A DNA stretch of 64,000 nucleotides. Source: Terebella lapidaria. Taxonomy: Eukaryota; Annelida; Polychaeta; Terebellida; Terebellidae. A program made the translations under genes and the position numbers. Below are positions 24,295 through 33,739 of the stretch, in pieces; the stretch's first letter is position 1; each line of letters begins with the position of its first letter. Below the pieces are notes generated by a model. It searched no databases. It saw nothing but the letters and a program-made list of their open reading frames with translations, and was not told where the DNA came from. The DNA is taken from NCBI GenBank assembly GCA_949152475.1, contig OX424569.1, positions 30,921,950 through 30,985,949 of the forward strand. Reading direction: 5' to 3'.

Positions 24295-25640
24295 GGTTAC
24301 CGGACCTATGGTCCGATAACCTATTGTCGTGGCGTTGCGTCCGTCGTCCGTCCGTCGTCGTCGTCCGTCCACATTTTTATCTTACACACAATTTATTGAC
24401 ATCACAATTATTTATAAACATTGTGAATCATATATATTACATGAAACACCATCTGATAGATGTTTGCGTGTGCATTTTTAGTTTTTTGATTTTAAAATTT
24501 TTTTCGAAATGGCGGCCGCTTTCGTCGAAAAACGGTCAATTTTGAACTTTGACGGCCATTTTCTTGAAAACTGTCTGATCAGTTTTGAGTTTTTGGTTTC
24601 AAAAGATTCCCTCCATATACCTCTGTGATATGTATAAGTTTGGTTGCCCTTGAATCGCTGGTCTCCGTGTGGCGGCCATTTTGAATTTTTGACGAGTCGG
24701 CGAAAAATTGTTTTTTCGCCCCAGATCACATTACTATCCATTTTGGGCCATTTCTAGGCAAAAAAATTGTTCACCCTTTGAAAAAAATTTTGGACTTAGA
24801 AAATTTTCGGCACTTTTTTCCTTCATAATGGGAGCTGTCAGGACTGTACTCCTAGAGCGCCTGAAGATAGAGCTTAGAAATTGGCACTTTCAAATGGGAA
24901 ATCATATATGGCGACTTGTGTGGTGACCTTGAATTTGACCTTCGATGACCTTGAAAGGTCAAAACAGCCATTTTTTGGTAGAAAAATGCCAAAATTTGCA
25001 CCTTGTCTGTCATTTCTCGAAAACTGTCAGATCAGTTTTGAGAGTTTGGTTTCAAAAGATTCCCCTTATGTACCTTTATGATGTGTATGAGTTTTGTTGC
25101 CCTCGAATCGCCGATCTCCGTGTGGCGGCCATTTTGAATTTTTGACGAGTCGGCGAATATATGTGTGGTGACCTTGAATTTGACCTTTGATGACCTTGAA
25201 AGGTCAAAACAGCCATTTTGGGGTCAAAAAATGCCCAGATTCGCCTCTATAGATGAAATGCTTGCAGATAGAGCTCATGTTTGCATTATGAACATATAGG
25301 AAGACATACATGGCACAACTAATGATGACCTTGAACTTGATGTCAGATGACCTTGAGTGCCAAATGTCTGACTTGGAATGTGTAAATTGACCTGAGCGGC
25401 CTAAATGATTCCACCCAGATATATCTTTGTATTATGAACATATAGAATATCAAATGCCGCACACATACATGTAATGGTGACATCGAAGTTCACACGGATG
25501 ACCTTGATTGGTATATCTCAAGGTAATATGTTCCCACTGCGAACCTTGATTGGTAAATCTCAAGGTCTGTTACCTGCCTATGCTGCCATGGCCAAACCAG
25601 AATTGTCCGGTAACCTATCTTAGCCTTTGGGCTAATTTTT
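24295..25640 (+). mobile_element. Hairpin-ended AGGTCA-rich non-autonomous element
   Basis: The 5' end is a hairpin, GGTTACCGGACC-tat-GGTCCGATAACC (24295-24321), followed by a GTCC/GTCGTC microsatellite. The body has internally repeated modules (for example TGTGGCGGCCATTTTGAATT at about 24669 and 25122) and many TGACCTTGA motifs. The 3' end has CCGGTAACC, complementary to the 5' tip, and then a TTAGCC-TTTG-GGCTAA hairpin (25620-25635) with a T run. There is no coding capacity. Head hairpin, microsatellite, internal repeats and 3' hairpin together resemble non-autonomous Helentron relatives (HINE or pearl type). That assignment is inference. Confidence 0.6.
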
Positions 25641-26439
25641 TAGTATGATTATATTTCCAATAAAAAGGCAGTTTTGGATAGAAATACACATATATATATT
25701 TCCATGTGCTATATCTACCAGTCCCGTAAATGCTATTGTTTTTGTTTAGTATCTGCGCATAACATTTTGAAAATGCAAAGTTTTTGAAAAATATATCTGT
25801 GTCATATCTTGATTGCATATTTTAGGTCTTTTGTTTCGTAAGTTTGACCTCTGACCACAGTTCCAATGTTTTTAAATAGACAATCTATTGGACAATTTGA
25901 ATAAAGGCATTAAAAAAGAAGTTCCTTCATATATTTGCTGAAGGCTTGGAAATTTACATATGCACATACTGAACTTCAAATATATGTAGTAAACTTATAA
26001 GAGATGAACCCGATGTCCCGGCCACCTCTATTATATATACCTTTTTCCATAGGGTTCTTACGTTTGCGTGATGCTTTATGATAGAATCTCTAGCATCTCT
26101 ACAGGATCTCATGTCAGTTCAATATACTGTCCAGATCTAGATTACACAACCACACCACTGACTGTTAGTACTGGCATTTGACCTGACAACCTTGGCCAAT
26201 TAACCATTGTCTATGATCACTGAGTTTTCTGCCTTTGAATGCGGGTTTGAGATTTTAAGGAAATTATATCACCAAGATAAGCTACAGGATGGGCTTTTGT
26301 TTTGGGGAGAAGGGGTCCATTTATTGAGGAAGCCCTCATTGTCTGTGTGAGGGGGGGGGGGGGGGGGGGGTAGATTTTGTCTGGCCACCGCAAACAATGT
26401 GAACTATCAAATGTATAGTTGATGCTGGGAAACTGCAGA
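25641..26439. other. Spacer with a G20 homopolymer
   Basis: No gene is seen. A run of 20 G bases at 26351-26370 is the only striking feature. It could form G-quadruplex DNA, and its length may be affected by assembly error. Confidence 0.5.
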
Positions 26440-26572
26440 TTCAACTGGTCAATTAAACATATTTAGCAATTAAATTAAATTAACCCAAAAATGGAATTTA
26501 ATTAGTTAAATTAAATTAATTGAGTTAATTGAATCAATAAATTAACAATTAAAAAATTAAATTAACCCATGT
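26440..26572. repeat. AATTAA-rich low-complexity tract
   Basis: Same composition as 24045-24180. It ends where the minisatellite resumes with GGACCCCACTGATATC. Confidence 0.6.
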
Positions 26573-27045
26573 CTGGACCCCACTGATATCTTCCATAGGG
26601 TCAATAGGGATCATTTGGAAGTGGTCATATGGTGGCACAAAGGGGATAGCATATGCCAATATGCCCAAAACCACTAAACATGGCCAAAACGAATGAGTAA
26701 CTGGCTCTCAGGTACCCAAAACCCCTTTGTGCCGGGCACAGACCCCACTAATATCTTCCATAGGGTCAATAGAGATCGCTTGGAATTAGTCATATGGTGG
26801 CACAAAGGGGATGGCATATGCCAATATGCCAAAAAACACCAAAATGGCAAAAACGACTGAGTAACTGGCTCTCAGGTACCCAAGACCCCTTTGTGCCGAG
26901 CACAGACCCCACTAATATCTGTGCCGGGCACAGACCCCACTATGCCGGGCACAGACCCCACCCTGTGCCAGGCACAGACCCCACTAATATCCGGACACAG
27001 ACCCCACTATACATACCCGATTAATATCTAATATTTATCCTTACA
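26573..27045 (+). repeat. ~163-bp minisatellite, cluster 2
   Basis: Units begin at about 26698 and 26861. Downstream the array collapses to short GTGCCGGGCACAGACCCCAC sub-repeats (26915-27010) before the 364-bp array starts. Confidence 0.8.
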
Positions 27046-28513
27046 TTCATACCACTGAGCCGGTGTCACTGCTGGTGGACGTTAAGTCTGTCCCCGAGGA
27101 TACCATCAACTCAGTAGCCTTCGGGCTTGTGATTGGGTACTTTTGTACTTGTCATATATCTATTCCATGGGGTTTGTTTCGGATTTCTGAATTGTTTTCG
27201 TAGGTTGTTGGCCAGTTGTATACTAATTCCATCAAGTGTACAGTAGAAACAACTACATTTACCACACTGTCTGCCCCTGATGACGCCAGTGTGTCTTTTG
27301 ATAAGGTATTTGGTCGGGTTTTGTTTTGTATTGCAAAATGTTTTATTTTACGTTTGTTATTGGATCATCAAAGATTGGCTATATTGGTGGTAATAGATTG
27401 ATACTTTCATTCATACCACTGAGCCGGTGTCACTGCTGGTGGACGTTAAGTCTGTCCCCGAGGATACCATCAACTCAGTAGCCTTCGGGCTTGTGATTGG
27501 GTACTTTTGTACTTGTCATATATCTATTCCATGGGGTTTGTTTCGGATTTCTGAATTGTTTTCGTAGGTTGTTGGCCAGTTGTATACTAATTCCATCAAG
27601 TGTACAGTAGAAACAACTACATTTACCACACTGTCTGCCCCTGATGACGCCAGTGTGTCTTTTGATAAGGCATTTGGTCGGGTTTTGTTTTGTATTGCAA
27701 AATGTTGTATTTTACGTTTGTTATTGGATCATCAAAGATTGGCTATATTGGTGGTAATAGATTGATACTTTCATTCATACGACTGAGCCGGTGTCACTGC
27801 TGGTGGACGTTAAGTCTGTCCCCGAGGATACCATCAACTCAGTAGCCTTTTGGCTCGTGATTAGGTACTTATGTACTTGTCATATATCTATTCCATGGGG
27901 TTTGTTTCAGATTTCTGAATTGTTTTCGTAGGTTGTTGGGCAGTTGTATACTAAGTCCATCAGGTGTACAGTAGAAACAACTACATTTACCACACTGTCT
28001 GCCCCTGATGACGCCAGTGTGTCTTTTGATAAGGTATTTGGTCGGGCTTTGTTTCCATTGCAAAATGTTGTATTTTACGTTTGTTATTGGATCATCAAAA
28101 TTTGGCTGTATTGGTGGTAATAGATTGATACTTACAGTCATACCACTGAGCCGGTGTCACTGCTGGTGGACGTTAAATCTGTCCCTGAGAATATCATCAA
28201 CTCAGTAGCCTTTTGGCTTGTGATTAGGTACTTATGTACTTGTCATAAATACTTGTCATAAATCTATTCCATGGGGTTTGTTTCGGATTTCTGAATTGTT
28301 TTCGTAGGTTGTCTGGCAGTTGTATTCTAATTTCATCAGGTGTACAGTAGAAACAACTACATTTACCACACTGTCTGCCCCTGATGACGCCAGTGTGTCT
28401 TTTGATAAGGAATTTGGTCGAGCTTTGTTTCTATTGCAAAATGTTGTATTTTACGTTTGTTATTGGATCATCAAAATTTGGCTGTATTGGTGGTAATAGA
28501 TTGATACTTACAT
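27046..28513 (+). repeat. Four tandem copies of a 364-bp repeat
   Basis: Units start at about 27046, 27410, 27774 and 28138 (TTCATACCACTGAGCCGGTG). Each contains GGTGGACGTTAAGTCTGTCC and ends TAGATTGATACTT. The first two units are almost identical; the fourth has a small CATAAATACTTGT insertion. The array interrupts the 163-bp minisatellite, which continues at 28514. A lone copy lies at 4697-5012. The short 60-90 codon open frames inside are the same non-conserved frame repeated and are not treated as genes. Confidence 0.85.
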
Positions 28514-28850
28514 TCATAGGGCCAATAGGGATCGTTTGGAACTGGTCATATGGTGACACAGAAGGGATGACATATTTCAATGTACCAAAAACCACTAAAT
28601 ATGGCAAAAACGAATAAGTAACTGGCTCTCAGGTATATAGGACCCCTTGTTGCCGGGCACAGACCCCACTGATACCTTCCATAGGGTCAATAGGGATCGT
28701 TTGGAAGTGGTCATATGGTGGCAAAAAGGGGATGGCAGATATGCCAATTTGCCCAAAACCACCACAAATGGCAAAAACAAATAAGTAACTGACTCTCAGG
28801 TACCCAAGACCCTTTTGTGCCAGGCACAGATCCCACCCCAATAATATTCG
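28514..28850 (+). repeat. ~163-bp minisatellite, cluster 3
   Basis: Units at about 28618 and 28783 carry the same CAGGTACCCAAGACCC and GGTCATATGGTGGCA landmarks as clusters 1 and 2. Confidence 0.8.
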
Positions 28851-29556
28851 TTTTCAGAAGGGGAATCCTTCCGGACACTGTGTGCACACACACGAGAGAT
28901 TGGGATGAACGAAAATTCCCATACAGTGTTCCTCCAGTCATTATAATTTCCCCAACGTTTATGTCAAAAACAGTCTTGAAACCGCACACTATCAGGACAC
29001 CCTGACAGTCAAGAATGAGAGGCAACATGACTTCATATTTTCAACAGTAGCAAAATAGCGTGATGATGTATACCCAGACCTACTGTCGGCGGGTATTATT
29101 TTAAGCCGATTCTAAGAATATATGGTAATACTACGGGAATATTGAGATGAAGTTCAATAAATTTAAATATTATATTTCGCTGAATTACACTGACTCAGCA
29201 ATAATAATCAATTTTCTGCATGTAATGGGTAAAAAAAATGTAGGCCTATACACAATAAGGGGGATATACCGATACTGGCGTTAGCGACCTACATTTACTT
29301 GTAGGTTCAAGCTTTACGCAGTGACAATGTGCACGTCTGAGCACTTTATCTGTGCGTTCTGCAGTGGGAAAAACTGGACGGTCTACGATGGGTTAAGTCG
29401 ACCACCGATGTCGGGACCAACTGGACGCCTGTCTGAAGGCAAAATTGAACATCTGGTTTATGTACATCACAACTAAATTAGATCCACATTCGTTTTGTTA
29501 CCAAATGTGTTTGTGACCAACATATACCATTCCTTCTATATATACATGTAAGACCT
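28851..29556. other. Leader region upstream of the SGNH-like ORF
   Basis: No repeat family from the rest of the window is recognised here. A TATATATA stretch at about 29537-29544 lies ~60 bases before the probable ATG and could be a TATA element. Confidence 0.3.
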
Positions 29557-29601
29557 GTGCGATCAGAGATCGCTCGTGTTTACGGACGCCTGAAAGAGAC
29601 A

Positions 29602-30264
29602 ATGTTTAGGATTAACATTGTAGCCGACTCGAGAGGCCGAGGCCTAGAAATCTACATGAGAAATTACGAAAGCCATATTTTACATGCTGCTGATACAGAA
29701 GTAGTAGTCAAATGCGGTGTTGGTCTGGACAGCTTGGCAAAGGAGATTGAACGTCTCCAAACTAGTGTTAGAGGTGTCATCATTCCTGTATTGATTGGCG
29801 GAATATGTGATATCACAACAAAAACCGTGCATCAAAGCATGGAATATCCTAGGACGGGGGCAACGGAAAAAGTATGGAAACAATTGGAATCAGTTTGGGA
29901 TCGGTTCCCAGGAACCATAACGGCCACTATTCCACCAGTGGACCTGAACAAATGGAACAGAAGAAAATCGACAACATTATCCTCAGAACAAGATCAAAAG
30001 AAACTGGAAGCCGATATCGGAGAATTGAACACAAGAATTTTGGAGAGGGACGACAATGTTGATCTGCCACATATATGCCTCCACAAAACTGTTGCCGTAA
30101 ACTCCTTGAAGAAGAAAGGTCGGAGATGTAAAAGGATTGCGAAATTTGTGTCTAAAGACATGTATGACGAGGTACATCCATCAGTTAGTCTGAGGAATCG
30201 GTGGTTCAAACATATCTGCGAAGTCATAGAGGCTCACCTGAAGGCGAAACAACGTGTATGTTGA
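29602..30264 (+). CDS. SGNH-hydrolase-like protein
   Basis: A single-exon frame of 220 aa from the ATG at 29602; the frame is open upstream to 29557 but only from a GTG. Three conserved blocks of the SGNH/GDSL esterase fold are visible (numbered from 29557): VADSRGRG with Ser25 (nucleophile block), VLIGGICDIT around residue 80 (block III-like), and DEVHPS near residues 204-209 with the Asp and His of the triad. The C-terminus is Lys-rich. A substrate cannot be predicted. SGNH domains also occur in retroelement proteins (CR1/L2 ORF1, some Ngaro-like elements), so this may be a transposon-derived ORF. No RT or recombinase is visible nearby. Confidence 0.6.
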   Translation: MFRINIVADSRGRGLEIYMRNYESHILHAADTEVVVKCGVGLDSLAKEIERLQTSVRGVIIPVLIGGICDITTKTVHQSMEYPRTGATEKVWKQLESVWDRFPGTITATIPPVDLNKWNRRKSTTLSSEQDQKKLEADIGELNTRILERDDNVDLPHICLHKTVAVNSLKKKGRRCKRIAKFVSKDMYDEVHPSVSLRNRWFKHICEVIEAHLKAKQRVC

Positions 30265-30519
30265 GGGCATTGACGGCTATCAACGTTCCTATATTTGAAT
30301 GCTGATTGAAGAGACCGATCGAAGATGCATCAAAATGAAAAACAATCTCGGACACTTGTATCTCATTTGTGTAGGTAATGTTGAGCCCGGCATTGGTGGC
30401 TGTCAACTTGCCTGTAAATTGCTGAAAGGACGTACACTTATGAAGTGCAGAGAAAAGTAACCGGAAATAAATCATTATCGATTGTCAAGTTACTTGGTAC
30501 TAATGCCACATGATGAACA
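30265..30519. other. Downstream flank of the SGNH-like ORF
   Basis: No polyadenylation site or repeat boundary is certain here. 'AAATAAATC' near 30465 could serve as a poly(A) signal. Confidence 0.3.
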
Positions 30520-30900
30520 GGTGCACCTAATGCATGGTGACATTGAAGTTCACCAATATGACATTGATTGGTAAACCTCTAATTTGTATGTTACCTGCAA
30601 TGCATGAACCCAACATTGCCTGGTACATGTAACCTATCGTACCCCTCCCATTTTGCCTTCATAATTGGGAGCTGTGCAGACTGAACTTTTAGAACACTTC
30701 GGAATAGAGCTTGGACACTGGCGGTTTCAGTGGTGACCTTTAATTTCATCTTGAAAGCTCGAAAGGGTGTTTTTTGGTTTCTCAATTACCTCGAAGTGGT
30801 AGACATTATCTCGAAATCGTGTTTAAGTTTTGATGACATTGAATCGACAGTGTGCATGTGGCGGCCATGTCTGATTTCCTGATTTCTGAATTACAAAGAT
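30520..30900 (+). repeat. Diverged, permuted copy of the hairpin-ended element
   Basis: 30520-30640 resembles the 3' end of the 24.3-25.6 kb element (GGTGACATTGAAGTTCACC, GTTACCTGC, TGTAACCTAT). 30645-30900 resembles its middle (TTCATAATTGGGAGCTGT, GTGGCGGCCATG). The order is reversed compared with the intact copy, as expected from two adjacent insertions or a tandem copy. Confidence 0.5.
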
Positions 30901-31096
30901 CGCATACAGGAATACCAGCCTAGGATGAGGTCTACGTTCAAAAAGGTTTTCTGGTCGTCACCTTGATCTGGTTGAAGATTACGCCAAGCCTGACACACAC
31001 ATGATGGAATTTATCATCCCATCCTTATAGTTTTGTGCACATATTTACATCTCAATATGCCGGTGTTGATATTACAGCGTGCAGGGCAGGGGCATT

Positions 31097-31120
31097 CTGC
31101 CCGAGCACCTGGGCAGAAAA
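31097..31120. repeat. Short perfect hairpin
   Basis: TTCTGCCC at 31097-31104 pairs with GGGCAGAA at 31113-31120 around an 8-base loop. Its role is unknown. Confidence 0.5.
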
Positions 31121-31900
31121 AATCGTCCATTGAATAGGTCTTGTTCGCCGGCCTCCATTTCTATAATACCGACAATTTCTGGTGACACTGTGCTGTGGTG
31201 ATGACATTATCGATCTCTACATACATTTGAAGTAGGCCACAATGAGTCCAGTTGCTCCGATGATACCCTCACTCTCGTGATTAATACGAATATTGTAGAT
31301 GTTCTAATAATGTATTATTCAAATGGCGAACATCGCGAAAGTTTGCATTCAATCGAATCACAATATAAATTGAATGACATTATGTAAAGTTATTGACTAT
31401 CGTCCGCTCTTCGGGATCCTCGAGGATAGTCCTCTCACCAACGAGTCCTTGCGGACGCGCATCCGCTATTCCGGATCCTTGCGGCGGCGCCGCTCACCGG
31501 AGGTCGCTGCGGACACGGTAACCACTCTAGCATTAACGGTAACCAGGTAACAGCCCACCCGACACTCCCAGGCCTACAGACACCGTTCAGACACTGGTTC
31601 ATCACCACGGTGTTAACTGGAGGGGCCTGGCGAGCCGCGGTCTGCCTCGGGGACGGAACCCCGTACAGTCCGACATGCTGGCCAGAGCCTATGTCACACG
31701 TCCCGGGAAGGGAGAGAACTGGCGATCCACAGGGCTTGCGCCCCCGAGTCAGCAACTTGTCTCTCCCAGCCCGGGCCTCCCCATGGAAATCGTCCCCAGG
31801 GCTCTAGGAGCCCACTACTCGCGACCGGGGAACGCAAAGCTCATGGCGAGCCTTACGTGCGTCCTGTTCACTCTCTCTCGGACAATCTCCTCGATCGAGT

Positions 31901-31933
31901 AGCTTCCAGTGTATATATAATACACCACAAGCT
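31901..31933. repeat. 33-bp imperfect palindrome with TATA-like centre
   Basis: AGCTT-cca-GTGTAT-atata-ATACAC-cac-AAGCT is symmetrical apart from the two 3-base spacers. The centre reads TATATATAA and could act as a TATA element on either strand. Confidence 0.6.
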
Positions 31934-31994
31934 GTAGGACGCACGCGAGGTATAATCAAACCATTGTTATAGTTTACTGGAGCGTAAATTACAA

Positions 31995-32014
31995 TGCGTT
32001 GCCGTGGCAACGCA
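31995..32014. promoter_or_regulatory. RFX X-box-like palindrome
   Basis: TGCGTTGCC-GT-GGCAACGCA is a 9-bp perfect inverted repeat. Its core, GTTGCC-GT-GGCAAC, satisfies the RFX-family X-box consensus (GTNRCC, 0-3 spacer, RGYAAC). RFX factors drive ciliary and other genes in animals. Whether any gene here uses it is unknown. Confidence 0.45.
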
Positions 32015-32030
32015 CGCTCGAACGGATCGT

Positions 32031-32879
32031 GTCAAAACAAGGCCAAGAACGAAAAGGCCACATAAATGGCATGTATGTTTACAATCACCTGCCGCGTGCT
32101 TAGGGCAAAATCGCCACAATTATTTAAGTTATATGAATGCAAAAATGGTGATGTATATCTTTCAAAGGTAAAACATAGAACCTTTCCGATACTGAAATGA
32201 AATTATATTGCATATTTACATTTTACTGGCAATTAACAAACGAAGAAACCTCCGTATAAAGCCCTGTCCCACATGACAGACATTTGAATGTACAGGACCC
32301 TTATAACTGTCAAAGGAGTTCCCATTAACCATAATACCTCAATCAAACAGATAGTTCATGATCTGTACCATTTAATATTATTATATGAATGGTATGTGTG
32401 CATTATACTCTCATTAAAATATCTGCCGAAATATCTTTATCAATTGGATAATAATATTATAGATGGAGTACACATAGCCTGTTGTTAGTAAATATATTAT
32501 CCAATTGAAATGAATGCAGTCGATATATACACGACACATTCGTGAAGACCGACTTCTGAATACAACACGAACAATGTTTCAAGATGTAGGGCGCACTGAT
32601 GGTATATGATCCCAAAGTGTACATAAATTGTAACAGCTAAATCGTTGGCCTGAATCGCCTGAGAGAAAGTAATAACTGAAATTATATTGACAATATGAAA
32701 AGTGCAGTCTAGGTAAATATCTTTTTAGGATTGCATATATTGTATAAATAAAAATACTGCATCAAAAACTGAATATAGCCTTATATGGACATCTACAATA
32801 TTCGGGGGACCTACAGCAGTAAATGTATGTGAGAACACATTCCATAATGAATTGAAAAACCACAATTTTGAAATTATTA
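32031..32879. other. AT-rich spacer, nothing recognised
   Basis: No gene is seen. The TTATCCAATTG-type stretch near 32438 and its inverse near 32494 is the only weak inverted repeat. Confidence 0.35.
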
Positions 32880-33320
32880 TTTGGTTTGGTGCCCAGCACA
32901 AAGGGGTCTTGGGCACCTGAGAGGCAGTTATTTGTTCGTTTTTACCATTTTCGGTTGATGGCATGTTGGCATACGCCATCCCTTCTGTGCCACCATACGA
33001 CCTGCTCTGAAAGATGTATATTGAGTGTATGCACAATATTAGTGGAGTCTATGCTGTGTAACTGAGAGCCATTGACTTATTCGTTTTTGGCATATGCCAT
33101 CCCCTTTGTGCCACCATATGACCACTGCCAAGCGATTTCTATTGACCCTGTGGAAGGTATCAGTGGGGTCTGTACCCGGCACAAAGGGTCTTGGGTACCT
33201 GTGAGCCAGTTAAAATAAACCCAAAGATGAGACAGACCGCGATTCACAGTATGCCAATTTTGCGGTCGAATAAGTAAACGGTATTACCGGTAACCGGGAG
33301 CCAACTTCAGCTTGATGTGG
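32880..33320 (-). repeat. ~163-bp minisatellite and leader, inverted
   Basis: Read on the minus strand, it runs from AGCTGAAGTTGGCTCCCGG through the CCGTTTAC leader into two minisatellite units (near 33200 and 32920). This is the 22.74-24.03 kb arrangement without the 805-bp MITE. The two inverted copies bracket about 9 kb. Confidence 0.8.
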
Positions 33321-33396
33321 GCAAGAGACTTGCACTTGCTAAATGGACGACAGTGAAGCTCATACCAAGTAGCTGTTTGGGCCATAGCGTTTTATT

Positions 33397-33558
33397 ACTT
33401 GCCAGAATCTTCGATTTTGGCAAGTATGTTGGTCGGTTGGTTTGTGGGTTTATGTGTTTGTTACTTGCCAGAATCTTCGATTTTGGCAAGTATGTTGGTC
33501 GGTTGGTTTGTGGGTTTATGTGTTTGTTACTTGGCGAAATCTTCGATTTTCGCCAAGT
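33397..33558. repeat. Three 66-bp hairpin repeats
   Basis: Hairpins at 33397-33425, 33463-33491 and 33529-33558 have the form ACTTGCC...TTC...GGCAAGT. The first two are ACTTGCCAGAATC/GATTTTGGCAAGT. The third is ACTTGGCGAAATC/GATTTTCGCCAAGT, with changes on both arms that keep pairing. TTTGT/TATGT runs follow (33580-33620). Confidence 0.85.
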
Positions 33559-33739
33559 ATGTTGGTCACTCGCGGATGTTTGTCTGTTTGTTTGTTTGTA
33601 TGTATGTTTGTATGTCTGTGTGCGCTCTAGCGGCCACAGTTTTAACGCTAACTTCTCGAAACTTTTTCTATGGAAAGATATTCGCCCAAGGACGGAACCG
33701 CACGTTTTTGAAAAAAATCGGTCCATTGATGACGTCACC

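Larger units (their letters stand above)
31400..32030. other. GC-rich palindrome-dense island
   Basis: This ~630-bp stretch is much richer in G+C and CpG than its surroundings. It contains nested inverted repeats (ATCCTCGAGGAT, GCGGACGCGCATCCGC, GGATCC, two GGTAACC). No reading frame in it matches anything I recognise; open frames on both strands follow from base composition. It may be a CpG-island-like promoter or the end of a transposon. No terminal repeats are found to decide. Confidence 0.45.

Noticed and set aside
31435-31755. 106-codon minus-strand frame in the GC-rich island
   Set aside because: GC-rich DNA has few stops. Both strands are open and no motif is recognisable.
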